Shown: one piece after another, positions 1 through 6,159 of the stretch | Layout of the letters: every line of letters begins with the position of its first letter | Position numbering within the stretch: position 1 is the stretch's first letter | NCBI GenBank assembly: GCA_022508725.1 | Contig: JAFLUR010000040.1 | Span: 1-11,827, forward strand | DNA: 11,827 nt | Direction: 5' to 3' | From: Oscillospiraceae bacterium | GTDB lineage: Bacteria > Bacillota > Clostridia > UBA1381 | Made by a program: the position numbers and the translations under genes | Notes under the pieces: model-generated | What the model saw: only the letters and a program-made list of their open reading frames with translations | What the model was told of the DNA's origin: nothing | Database searches by the model: none

Positions 1-62
1 GGGATCGAACCTATGACCCTCTGCTTGTAAGGCAGATGCTCTCCCGGCTGAGCTATACGCCC
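1..62 (-). tRNA. tRNA-Val (anticodon TAC), 3' end cut off by window edge
   Basis: Read on the minus strand, the sequence starts GGGCGTA and continues into a D arm (TAGCTCAG...GGGAGAGC). The anticodon stem TCTGC/GCAGA encloses the loop CTTACAA, so the anticodon is TAC (valine, GUA codons). A T arm begins with GGTTCGATCCC. The remaining T-stem bases, the acceptor 3' strand and any encoded CCA lie outside the window. A consensus promoter lies just upstream, so this tRNA is the first gene of a leftward unit that may hold more tRNAs beyond the edge. Confidence 0.95.
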
Positions 63-80
63 TCACCAAATGACTTACTT

Positions 81-109
81 ATTATAGCATACTTTTTTAT
101 GCTTGTCAA
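81..109 (-). promoter_or_regulatory. Consensus sigma-70/SigA promoter for the tRNA-Val unit
   Basis: On the minus strand a perfect TTGACA (104-109) and a perfect TATAAT (81-86) are separated by exactly 17 bp. Transcription should start near position 74, leaving a leader of about 12 nt before the tRNA. A perfect inverted repeat, AGCATA/TATGCT (86-91 and 98-103, 6-nt centre), fills the spacer and touches the -10 box. Confidence 0.92.
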
Positions 110-135
110 TACCTTTTTAAAAAATTTCCGTGGCG

Positions 136-165
136 GCAAATGAGCACTTTACAATGCTCAATTGC
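136..165 (-). terminator. Stem-loop downstream of the CmpB-like gene, possible weak terminator
   Basis: The arms GCAA-A-TGAGCA and TGCTCA-A-TTGC pair as 10 bp with one A/A mismatch around an 8-nt loop. It lies 13 bp past the stop codon of the leftward gene that ends at 179. On the minus strand the next T run (six T) begins about 12 nt later, so this is not a textbook intrinsic terminator. It could instead be a 3'-end protecting stem. Confidence 0.4.
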
Positions 166-178
166 AACAGCCCCTTCG

Positions 179-574
179 TTAAGTCATATGCCCGAGGCGT
201 TTTTCCGTAAAGTCCGTGATCGCGGCGATAACGCAGGAGAGCAGAAACCACATACATGAATAATAAAGGCAGACCTGACCGAGTATATCCATGTACATAC
301 CGCTGTAATCCCATACATTCCATTTAAAATAAATATTTACAATACATCCCACCGCAAATTCAACACAGGTAATGACTCCCGCTCCGGCAAGTCCCTTGAC
401 AAGCAGGGACCGGCCCCGCATACGGCGGAATATGCGGTATAAAAGCAAAAGACATATTCCGCCCGTAAGCGTCATTGTCCAGTGCGTATAGCCGCGGTAT
501 AAAAGCTCGATTATCGTATATCCTCCGGCGCCGATGCAGAATATTCCGGCGTTTATTTCCGGTTTTCCGTTCAT
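179..574 (-). CDS. CmpB-like integral membrane protein (putative ABC transporter permease family)
   Basis: This 131-residue protein is very hydrophobic and aromatic-rich. It has about four likely membrane segments (near residues 8-25, 33-48, 58-80 and 92-120) and a charged tail. The motifs GGYTIIELLYRGYTHWTM near the N-terminus and NVWDYS...LGQVCLYYSCMWF in the second half match my recollection of PF06541 (ABC_trans_CmpB), a clostridial family often labelled 'putative ABC transporter permease'. No transport substrate is established for the family, and no ATPase gene lies nearby here. Many family members are longer, so this is a compact version. The ATG at 574 follows a weak GTGGAAA site at 4-nt spacing. 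It reads away from rpsU, with a possible TATAAT -10 on the minus strand at 616-621. The family call is by motif memory; the membrane location is the firmer part. Confidence 0.72.
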   Translation of the reverse strand: MNGKPEINAGIFCIGAGGYTIIELLYRGYTHWTMTLTGGICLLLLYRIFRRMRGRSLLVKGLAGAGVITCVEFAVGCIVNIYFKWNVWDYSGMYMDILGQVCLYYSCMWFLLSCVIAAITDFTEKRLGHMT

Positions 575-769
575 AATGTTTCCACTAAGCCTTTCCGTAA
601 TTTCATTTCAAGCCTATTATACCCGGGTGAAATAAAATAATGCCCGTCATTTTTTTGAATATTCAAAAAATATTCCTTGAATATTTCGCCGTATATATAT
701 GAAATATTCTTTTTTTCGGCGCCGGAGAGTCGTAATATAAAAAAATATATAAAAATTTCAAACAAAGTA
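575..769. other. AT-rich intergenic region between divergent cmpB-like gene and rpsU, with palindromes
   Basis: I see no gene here; the short open frames on both strands lack ribosome binding sites and family features. It holds a possible minus-strand TATAAT (616-621) without a good -35. It also holds a perfect 20-bp palindrome centred between 660 and 661, an ATATTC-CTT-GAATAT dyad at 670-684, and a CGGCGCCG palindrome at 717-724. Confidence 0.6.
651..670. repeat. Perfect 20-bp palindrome, centre GAATATTC
   Basis: Six T, then GAAT, are followed by their exact reverse complement. The core GAATATTC is echoed by ATATTC (670-675), GAATAT (679-684) and AATATTC (703-709). It could be an operator cluster between the divergent promoters of the cmpB-like gene and rpsU, or an AT-rich chance structure. 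Confidence 0.6.
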
Positions 770-799
770 TTGACATTATACCATAAAATAAGTTATAAT
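770..799 (+). promoter_or_regulatory. SigA-type promoter of rpsU-yqeY
   Basis: A perfect TTGACA (770-775) and a perfect TATAAT (794-799) are separated by 18 bp. The start of transcription would be near 806, giving a leader of about 58 nt before the rpsU GTG. Strong elements fit the high expression needed for a ribosomal protein. Confidence 0.88.
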
Positions 800-863
800 A
801 AGTGTTGTTGTATTCTATTGTTCATCCATGATAGAATTGACTTGCCGGAGGGAGGGAAACAAA

Positions 864-1040
864 GTGTCTGAAATAAGAGTTAAAGATAATGAGTCATTGG
901 ACAGCGCTCTCAGAAGATTCAAACGCCAGTGTGCGAAGTCGGGGGTTATGTCGGAAATCAGAAAACGCGAGCATTACGAAAAACCGAGTGTAAAGCGCAA
1001 AAAGAAATCCGAAGCGGCTCGTAAAAGAAAGTTTAAATAA
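864..1040 (+). CDS. rpsU: Small ribosomal subunit protein bS21
   Basis: bS21 is a small basic protein of the 30S platform that sits near the 3' end of 16S rRNA and helps initiation. From the GTG at 864 the product is 58 residues, the usual size. It shows the family pattern: VSEIRVKDNESLDSALRRFKRQ, then a helix containing EIRKREHYEKPS, then a basic tail (KRKKKSEAARKRKFK). An ATG at 828 is in frame but would add 12 residues that do not fit the family. The GTG is preceded by a strong GGAGGGAGGG site (848-857) at about 6-nt spacing, so GTG is chosen. It is the first gene of a unit with yqeY, a common Firmicutes pairing. Confidence 0.97.
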   Translation: MSEIRVKDNESLDSALRRFKRQCAKSGVMSEIRKREHYEKPSVKRKKKSEAARKRKFK

Positions 1041-1087
1041 GAAAATAACAAGATGTTTGGATATTTTTGATAAGCGGAGATATTATT

Positions 1088-1537
1088 ATGGCACTCAAGG
1101 AACGTTTGGCCGAAGATTTGAAATCGGCAATGAAAGACAAAAATATTGTTCGTAAAAATACCGTTCAGATGATACGCGCGGGAATTTTACAGGTTGAAAA
1201 GGACAATAAGGTAACTCTTGAAGATGACGGAATTATTGATGTGATCGCAAAACAGCTGAAACAGCGAAAGGATGTCCTCCCTGATTATGAGAAGAGTGGC
1301 CGAGACGATTTAATCGCCGAATTAAAGGCGGAGATGGATGTTTTGATGGAATATCTGCCCAAACAGCTTACAGCCGAGGAGATTGAGGAAGCAGTTGCCG
1401 AGGCAATAAAAAGTACAAGCGCCTCATCCATGAAGGATATGGGCAGGATAATGGCGGAGGTCATGCCTAAGGTAAAAGGCAGGGCGGATGGCAGAATGAT
1501 CAATGAGGCGGCAAAAAAATTATTGAGTCAATGCTAA
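1088..1537 (+). CDS. yqeY: GatB/YqeY domain protein
   Basis: This is a 149-residue helical protein of the YqeY family (PF09424). It resembles the C-terminal tRNA-contacting domain of the GatB amidotransferase subunit, but its function as a free-standing protein is not established. Recognisable segments are the N-terminal MALKERLAEDLKSAMKDK and RKNTVQMIRAGI, the central LKQRKD...YEKSGRDDL, the EYLPKQLTAEEI motif, and the C-terminal KDMGRIMAEVMPKVKGRADG. A TTG at 1067 is in frame, but the GCGGAGA site at 1074-1080 lies 7 nt before the ATG at 1088, and the family begins at this methionine. It follows rpsU by 47 bp. Downstream, a hairpin and tRNA-Thr appear to be in the same transcript. Confidence 0.95.
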   Translation: MALKERLAEDLKSAMKDKNIVRKNTVQMIRAGILQVEKDNKVTLEDDGIIDVIAKQLKQRKDVLPDYEKSGRDDLIAELKAEMDVLMEYLPKQLTAEEIEEAVAEAIKSTSASSMKDMGRIMAEVMPKVKGRADGRMINEAAKKLLSQC

Positions 1538-1546
1538 AATCGATCG

Positions 1547-1594
1547 TATTTTGCCGAAGAATTAAATATTGACGTTAGGTTCTTCGGCAAAATA
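1547..1594 (+). other. 15-bp hairpin between yqeY and tRNA-Thr, no U-tract
   Basis: A perfect inverted repeat (arms 1547-1561 and 1580-1594, core TTTGCCGAAGAA/TTCTTCGGCAAA) encloses an 18-nt loop. It ends 5 nt before the tRNA 5' end. On the plus strand it is followed by ATATATG rather than a T run, so it is not a good intrinsic terminator. A processing signal or a 3' stabiliser for the yqeY mRNA, released when the tRNA is cut out, fits better. Confidence 0.7.
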
Positions 1595-1599
1595 TATAT

Positions 1600-1675
<76 letters not shown>

Positions 1676-1710
1676 GACACACAAGTGTTACCGCTTGTGT
1701 GTCTTTTTTT
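1676..1710 (+). terminator. Intrinsic terminator immediately after tRNA-Thr
   Basis: The arms GACACACAAG (1676-1685) and CTTGTGTGTC (1694-1703) form a perfect 10-bp stem with an 8-nt loop, followed directly by seven T. It starts at the base after the tRNA CCA and should end the rpsU-yqeY-tRNA-Thr transcript. Confidence 0.93.
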
Positions 1711-1771
1711 GTCGGGTTCGTTTATATCAAATTTTTTAAGGAAACACCGGATAAATCAATATAAAAAAATA

Positions 1772-1783
1772 ATTCAGCTGAAT
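1772..1783. repeat. 12-bp palindrome ATTCAGCTGAAT
   Basis: This perfect 12-bp dyad lies 29 bp upstream of the putative -35 of the AIM24-like gene. It is itself flanked by AAACACCG (1742-1749) and CGGTGTTT (1784-1791). The nested arrangement could be an operator or a cruciform-like structure; function is unknown. Confidence 0.45.
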
Positions 1784-1811
1784 CGGTGTTTACTTAAATA
1801 TTAAAAAAAAC

Positions 1812-1840
1812 TTGACTTTTTGTCGAATATATGAAATAAT
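1812..1840 (+). promoter_or_regulatory. Probable promoter of the AIM24-family gene
   Basis: TTGACT (1812-1817) and AATAAT (1835-1840) are separated by 17 bp; each box differs from consensus at one base. The expected start near 1847 gives a leader of about 95 nt, which contains inverted repeats (GCGGAATA at 1870-1877 and TATTCCGC at 1889-1896). Confidence 0.55.
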
Positions 1841-1942
1841 ATTATTGTAACGGGTTAGGGAATATCCGCGCGGAATATGCCGCATAAGTATTCCGCAAAA
1901 CCGGTTATATATATTACCAAATGAAAGGATTTGTTGATTACT

Positions 1943-2611
1943 ATGAAATATGAAATTTTCGGTGCGCCCATGCCGGCGGTTACGGTAAATCTTGCCAAGG
2001 GAGAAAGCGTCAATACTCAGGCGGGAGGAATGTGCTGGATGACCGACGGTCTTACAATGAAAACAAGCACGGGCGGTTTTAAAAAAGGTTTGAGTCGTAT
2101 GCTTACGGGCGAGTCCTTGTTTATCAATACATACACAGCCGAAAAAGATGCGAGCATTACTTTTGCATCCTCTGTACCGGGCGATATACTTGCTCTCGAC
2201 CTCAGCGGCGGCAAGCAGTATGTTGCTCAGAAAACAGCTTATCTTGCGGGCGATACGACCGTTAATGTTGAAATGACAACAACAAGAGTAAGCGCCGGTC
2301 TTGTCGGCGGCGAGGGCTGGATATTGCAGAAGATTACCGGCAGCGGAACCGTTTTTCTTGAGATTTCCGGAAGCATTAAGGAGGTCGAGCTTGCTCCGGG
2401 ACAGGTTTTAAAGGTTGATTCGGGAAATATAGGAGCTTTTGAAAGCAGTGTTACATATACCGCGGAGGTTGTAAAGGGTCTTAAAAATATCGCTTTCGGC
2501 GGTGAGGGTCTGTTCCTTGCAAGACTTGAAGGTCCGGGTAAGGTATGGCTCCAGACAATGAGCATATCCGAGCTTGCAGGCTCTATAGCGCCTTATATAG
2601 CTGCGAAATAA
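1943..2611 (+). CDS. TIGR00266 / AIM24-family protein (DUF124)
   Basis: This 222-residue protein matches the AIM24 family (PF01987, TIGR00266), a beta-rich fold seen in many bacteria, archaea and fungal mitochondria; its biochemical role in bacteria is unknown. Features are the start MKYEIFGAPMPAV, the early segment GGMCWMTDGLTMKTSTGGF followed by GLSRMLTGESLF, the middle motif PGDILALDLSGG, and the late segment GGEGLFLARLEGPGKVWLQT with a short C-terminal SIAPYIA tail. There is no signal peptide or membrane segment, so it is probably cytosolic. TTG codons at 1931 and 1934 are in frame. The ATG at 1943 matches how family members begin, but AAAGGA (1924-1929) is then a rather long 13 nt away, so TTG 1934 is a possible alternative. 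It is monocistronic between its own promoter and a shared terminator. Confidence 0.9.
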   Translation: MKYEIFGAPMPAVTVNLAKGESVNTQAGGMCWMTDGLTMKTSTGGFKKGLSRMLTGESLFINTYTAEKDASITFASSVPGDILALDLSGGKQYVAQKTAYLAGDTTVNVEMTTTRVSAGLVGGEGWILQKITGSGTVFLEISGSIKEVELAPGQVLKVDSGNIGAFESSVTYTAEVVKGLKNIAFGGEGLFLARLEGPGKVWLQTMSISELAGSIAPYIAAK

Positions 2612-2631
2612 TCGAAAAAACAATCGGAAAT

Positions 2632-2662
2632 AAAAAACAGGCATCACCGTGCCTGTTTTTTT
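2632..2662. terminator. Bidirectional intrinsic terminator between convergent genes
   Basis: An A6 run plus CAGGCA (2638-2643) pairs with TGCCTG plus a T7 run (2650-2662) around a 6-nt loop. Read either way, the stem ends in a T run, so it can stop both the rightward AIM24-like gene (21 bp away) and the leftward MATE gene (22 bp away). Confidence 0.92.
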
Positions 2663-2683
2663 ATTCGGCAGATAAGGCGTATG

Positions 2684-4030
2684 TTATTCGCGCAAAATAC
2701 GCCCTACAACAAAAATCATGGTAACAAAGCATATTATGCCGCCTATCGCGTTTGAGACGGGCTCCGCGATGAACACGCCGTTTACTCCCAAACCCCACAT
2801 TTTCGGAAGAATAAGCGTGAGCGGAACGACTATAAATATCTTTCGCATAAGCGAGAAAAATACGGCATATTTCGACTGTCCGAGAGCAACAAAGGTCGAT
2901 TGTCCCGAAAATTGCAGAGCCATAAGAAAAAATCCGAAAAAATATGTTTTTAAAGGCTCCGCCCCGAATTTCAGCGTATCGGCGTCCGATGTGAAAACAC
3001 GGATGAATGTTTTCGGGAAAAGCACAATGATCAGCCACGCAAGCACCGTATAGATTATACATATCGCGGTTGTAAAGGCAATGCCTTTTTTTGTTCTGTC
3101 GTATTCGCGCGCACCGTAATTGTATCCGATGACAGGCTGAGCGCCGTTGGTTATTCCCTGAACGGGAAGAATAAACATTTCTCTTACCGAGTTAAGTACC
3201 GTCATTATACCGATATACAGATCTCCGCCGTATTCCCGCAGCGCATTGTTGCAGGCTATCTGCACGGCGCCGTTTGTTCCCGCCATGATAAATCCCGTAA
3301 GACCGAGAGAGGTGATTTCGCCTATCAGCTTTATATCAAGCCGCATACCGGCGCGGTTAAGCAAAAGCAGCGTTTTTTTTCCGAGAAGAAATTTCATCAC
3401 CCATACAGCCGATACCGCCTGTGATATTACCGTTGCCGCCGCCGCGCCCTTTATTCCCATATTCCATACGAATATAAACAACGGATCGAGCAGGATATTG
3501 ACCGCCGCGCCCAGCATTACCGTTGCCATACCCGTCCGGGCAAACCCCTGAGAATTTATAAATCCGTTCATGCCCGTGCCGAGCATTGCAAAGGGCGTTC
3601 CCGCCAGATATATCAGCATATATTCCCGGGCATACGAATATGTCGCATCACTTGCCCCGAACGCGTACAGCAGCTTTTTTAAAAACAAATAGCCGCAAAG
3701 CATCATGACCGCCGCCGCGATGCAAAGCATAACAAAGGTGTTGCCCATGATCCTTTCGGCTCTTTTTTTATCATGCATTCCGCGGGCTATGGAGCAAAGC
3801 GGCGCGCCGCCCATTCCGAAAAGAAGTGTAAATGCCGATATAACGGTAATTACCGGAAAGGTAAGCCCGAGTCCGGTAAGAGCAAGCGAGGACGCTCCCT
3901 CCATATGACCGATATATACCCTGTCAATAACGCTGTAGCATACCTGCACCAGCTGCGCCGTCATCATCGGCAGCGCCATAAGCGTGATATGCTTCCAAAC
4001 CGCGCCCTTTGAAAAATCATTATCTTTCAT
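2684..4030 (-). CDS. MATE-family multidrug/solute efflux transporter
   Basis: This 448-residue inner-membrane protein has the two-repeat MatE architecture (PF01554 twice) and about 12 hydrophobic segments. MATE proteins export cationic drugs, dyes or metabolites using Na+ or H+ gradients; the substrate here cannot be read from sequence. Typical pieces are LPMMTAQLVQVCYSVIDRVY at the start of repeat one, a GTGMNGFINSQG segment, and, at the same place in repeat two, LPVQGITNGAQPVIGYNYGA. The length matches family norms. The ATG at 4030 has AAAGGAC (4038-4044) at 7-nt spacing. This is the last gene of the leftward run, 14 bp after the HAD phosphatase, and it stops just before the bidirectional terminator. 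No local transcription factor is seen. Confidence 0.95.
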   Translation of the reverse strand: MKDNDFSKGAVWKHITLMALPMMTAQLVQVCYSVIDRVYIGHMEGASSLALTGLGLTFPVITVISAFTLLFGMGGAPLCSIARGMHDKKRAERIMGNTFVMLCIAAAVMMLCGYLFLKKLLYAFGASDATYSYAREYMLIYLAGTPFAMLGTGMNGFINSQGFARTGMATVMLGAAVNILLDPLFIFVWNMGIKGAAAATVISQAVSAVWVMKFLLGKKTLLLLNRAGMRLDIKLIGEITSLGLTGFIMAGTNGAVQIACNNALREYGGDLYIGIMTVLNSVREMFILPVQGITNGAQPVIGYNYGAREYDRTKKGIAFTTAICIIYTVLAWLIIVLFPKTFIRVFTSDADTLKFGAEPLKTYFFGFFLMALQFSGQSTFVALGQSKYAVFFSLMRKIFIVVPLTLILPKMWGLGVNGVFIAEPVSNAIGGIICFVTMIFVVGRILRE

Positions 4031-4044
4031 AATATCTGTCCTTT

Positions 4045-4878
4045 TTATCTGCCGGCATCCAGCCTGCCGACTACCGCGGCAAGCGCGTGAGAATTGTTGT
4101 CCACGGTAATGATATCCGCCGCCGCAAGGACACTGTCTATCGCGTTTGCTACGGCAATTCCGACTCCCGCCGCTTTTATCATGGATAAATCGTTCTCATT
4201 ATCCCCGACGGCGATCACATTTTCGTTTTTTATCCCCAGCATATCCGCAAGCCTCAAAAGGCAGTTGCCCTTTGAAGCTCCTTTGGGGATGATTTCGTAA
4301 TATTTGGGACTGCTTTGAATGAAATCGAAACGGTCGTTGAATTCCGAGCCGGCTATAACGCTGCGTACCTGTGCGATCTCGTTTTCATTCTGCATAAGCA
4401 GTACCTTGACCCATTCCTCGTTTTTGTCTATATCATGATAATCGGCGAACAGATCGGGCAGTCTTTCATGCCGTTTATGCTCGTAGACCGCTTCGTTTGT
4501 TTTGCTGAAATACAGCTTATCCGCCGTGCATATCTCAATTCCCGTAAAAGGCAGTTTTTCCTCGACAAATTCAAGTATCTTTATCTTATCCTCATGCAGA
4601 CGCATATTCCATACAAGCCTGTCCTCTTCAAAATCATATATTCCCGCGCCGTTAAAGCACAGCATGGGGCAGTTCGGCACAATATGCTCAAGCATCAGCT
4701 TTGCGCCGTAGGGAATACGCCCGGTCGCAAAGGTAAAAAGACCTCCTTCCGACTTGAAATATTCCGCCGCATTCCTGTTTTGTTCGGATACTCTTTTATC
4801 GCTTGTCAGCAGAGTATCATCGAGGTCGGTGCATAAAAGCAGCCCCGAAAATTTCCCTTTCTTTCCGTTATACTCCAT
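4045..4878 (-). CDS. Cof-type HAD-superfamily (IIB) phosphatase
   Basis: This 277-residue soluble hydrolase is of the Cof/YidA type. These enzymes dephosphorylate sugar phosphates, nucleotides or cofactor intermediates; the substrate here is not evident. Motif I is DLDDTLL with nucleophile Asp18 and acid/base Asp20. Motif II is in FATGRIP. The motif III lysine lies in IIPKGASKGNCLLRL, and motif IV is VGDNENDLSMIKAAG, the Mg2+-binding aspartates. The cap between motifs II and III is of the C2B class by position. A GTG at 4899 overlaps the upstream stop codon, but the ATG at 4878 has AAAGGAA (4886-4892) at 7-nt spacing and begins nearer motif I, so it is preferred. It sits between the flavoprotein and MATE genes with very short gaps, which implies one transcript. 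Confidence 0.93.
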   Translation of the reverse strand: MEYNGKKGKFSGLLLCTDLDDTLLTSDKRVSEQNRNAAEYFKSEGGLFTFATGRIPYGAKLMLEHIVPNCPMLCFNGAGIYDFEEDRLVWNMRLHEDKIKILEFVEEKLPFTGIEICTADKLYFSKTNEAVYEHKRHERLPDLFADYHDIDKNEEWVKVLLMQNENEIAQVRSVIAGSEFNDRFDFIQSSPKYYEIIPKGASKGNCLLRLADMLGIKNENVIAVGDNENDLSMIKAAGVGIAVANAIDSVLAAADIITVDNNSHALAAVVGRLDAGR

Positions 4879-4895
4879 TAGGCATTTCCTTTCCC

Positions 4896-6134
4896 TCACA
4901 TTGTCAGCTTATCCGCAATACTGTCTCCGGCAAGATACCCCGTTGAATATGCGATTTGAAGATTAAATCCGCCCGTATACGCGTCAACATCTATTATCTC
5001 TCCCGCAAAATAAAGTCCTTTTATCAGCTTTGATTCCATTGTGGACGGATTTATTTCTCCCGTTTTGATCCCGCCCGAGGTTATGATGGCCTCGTCAATG
5101 GGACGGAATTCCTTAAATGTAAGCGGCACGGCTTTTACCGCCGCGCACAGTCCGCGTCTTTGCTCCTTTGTTATCTCGTTCACGGGAGTATGCGTTTGTA
5201 TACCGCTCAGAGATATTATAACGGGTATGACGGCTTTGGGCAAAAGGTCGCCGAGCGCGTTTATGATATGCTTGTTGCGATATTTCTCAAAATCGCGCAA
5301 AAGCCGCTTATCAAGCGTTTCGATGTCAAGCGCGGGCTTTAAATCTATGAAAAGCCTGTATTTTTCGTTTGGGCGCATCCTGCTGCTTGCCGATAAAACA
5401 AGCGGTCCGCTTATCCCGAAATGCGTAAACAGCATCTCGCCCCGTTGTGAAAATACCGTCTTTTCCTTATTTCCGACAACGGTCAGTTTTACGTTTTTCA
5501 GTGACAGTCCCATCAGCTCCGCCGTGAATTTTTCCTCGGTAACTATCGGCACAAGCGACGGCTTGGGCGTGATTATCGTATGCCCGGCAGCCTCCGCCGT
5601 TTTCATTCCCGTTCCGTCCGAGCCGGTGACCGGATATGAGCATCCTCCCGTCGCCAAAATAACGTTATCCGCATAAATATCGCCCTTGTCGGTACGGACT
5701 CCCGCAATTTGCGAATTTTCGACGATAAGCTCACGCGCAAGCCTTTTTATTATTTTTCCTTTTTTCTCCGCATATCTGCGCAGCGCAAGCGATACGTCCT
5801 CCGCTCTGTCCGATTCGGGAAATACCCTGCCGCCGCGCTCGATTTTTGTTTTTACACCCAAAGAATTAAGCAGTGCGATCATGTCGTTGTTCGTAAAGCC
5901 GTAAAGCGCACTGTATAAAAATTTGGGATTTGTCGGGATATTCGCAAAAAAATCCTCAATATCCGCCGAATTGGTTATGTTGCATCTGCCTTTGCCGGTT
6001 ATCCTGAGCTTTCTGCCCTCATAATTATTCCTTTCGAGAATAACGCTTTCTATATTTCTTTCGCCGAGCCTGCCCGCAGCCGTCATTCCCGCGGGTCCCG
6101 CGCCTATTATTATGACTCTTGCAATATTTTCCAT
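4896..6134 (-). CDS. BaiN/HI0933-family FAD-dependent oxidoreductase (YhiN-like)
   Basis: This 412-residue flavoprotein belongs to the HI0933/YhiN family (PF03486, TIGR00275). The dinucleotide-binding GAGPAG lies at residues 11-16, followed by GRKLRITGKGRCNITNS. The family segment ATGGCSYPVTGSDGTG comes next, then THFGISGPLVL, and a C-terminal FAD motif containing GLYFAGEIIDVDAYTGGFNLQ. BaiN of bile-acid 7-dehydroxylating clostridia belongs to this family, but most members have no proven substrate, so a bile-acid role should not be assumed here. An open frame extends upstream to 6212, inside the preceding gene. The ATG at 6134 is chosen because it begins right at the FAD-binding strand and has AGGGCGG 6 nt upstream. 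It is 25 bp after the binding-protein gene. Confidence 0.93.
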   Translation of the reverse strand: MENIARVIIIGAGPAGMTAAGRLGERNIESVILERNNYEGRKLRITGKGRCNITNSADIEDFFANIPTNPKFLYSALYGFTNNDMIALLNSLGVKTKIERGGRVFPESDRAEDVSLALRRYAEKKGKIIKRLARELIVENSQIAGVRTDKGDIYADNVILATGGCSYPVTGSDGTGMKTAEAAGHTIITPKPSLVPIVTEEKFTAELMGLSLKNVKLTVVGNKEKTVFSQRGEMLFTHFGISGPLVLSASSRMRPNEKYRLFIDLKPALDIETLDKRLLRDFEKYRNKHIINALGDLLPKAVIPVIISLSGIQTHTPVNEITKEQRRGLCAAVKAVPLTFKEFRPIDEAIITSGGIKTGEINPSTMESKLIKGLYFAGEIIDVDAYTGGFNLQIAYSTGYLAGDSIADKLTM

Positions 6135-6159
6135 AGTATACCGCCCTATTTTTCGATTT

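Noticed and set aside
828..863. N-terminal extension of bS21 from an upstream ATG
   Set aside because: There is no ribosome binding site for it, and the added residues are encoded by the strong Shine-Dalgarno region of the GTG start.
677..871. Open frame of 64 codons upstream of rpsU
   Set aside because: It runs through the rpsU promoter and the AT-rich palindromes, has no ribosome binding site and ends in the rpsU leader and start region.
1569..1598. TTGACG and TATATA upstream of tRNA-Thr as a separate tRNA promoter
   Set aside because: With workable spacing, the start site would fall at or inside the tRNA 5' end, and TTGACG lies in the hairpin loop. It cannot make a normal precursor.
1921..1953. 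Ten-codon open frame overlapping the start of the AIM24-like gene
   Set aside because: It has no ribosome binding site of its own and is too short to distinguish from chance.
2718..3908. Rightward open frames opposite the MATE gene
   Set aside because: They are antisense shadows of a well-conserved gene, with no family features or ribosome binding sites.
5041..5676. A 211-codon rightward open frame opposite the flavoprotein gene
   Set aside because: It is long but antisense to a clear FAD-binding protein. It is serine/proline-rich, as expected of a shadow frame, with no recognisable domain.
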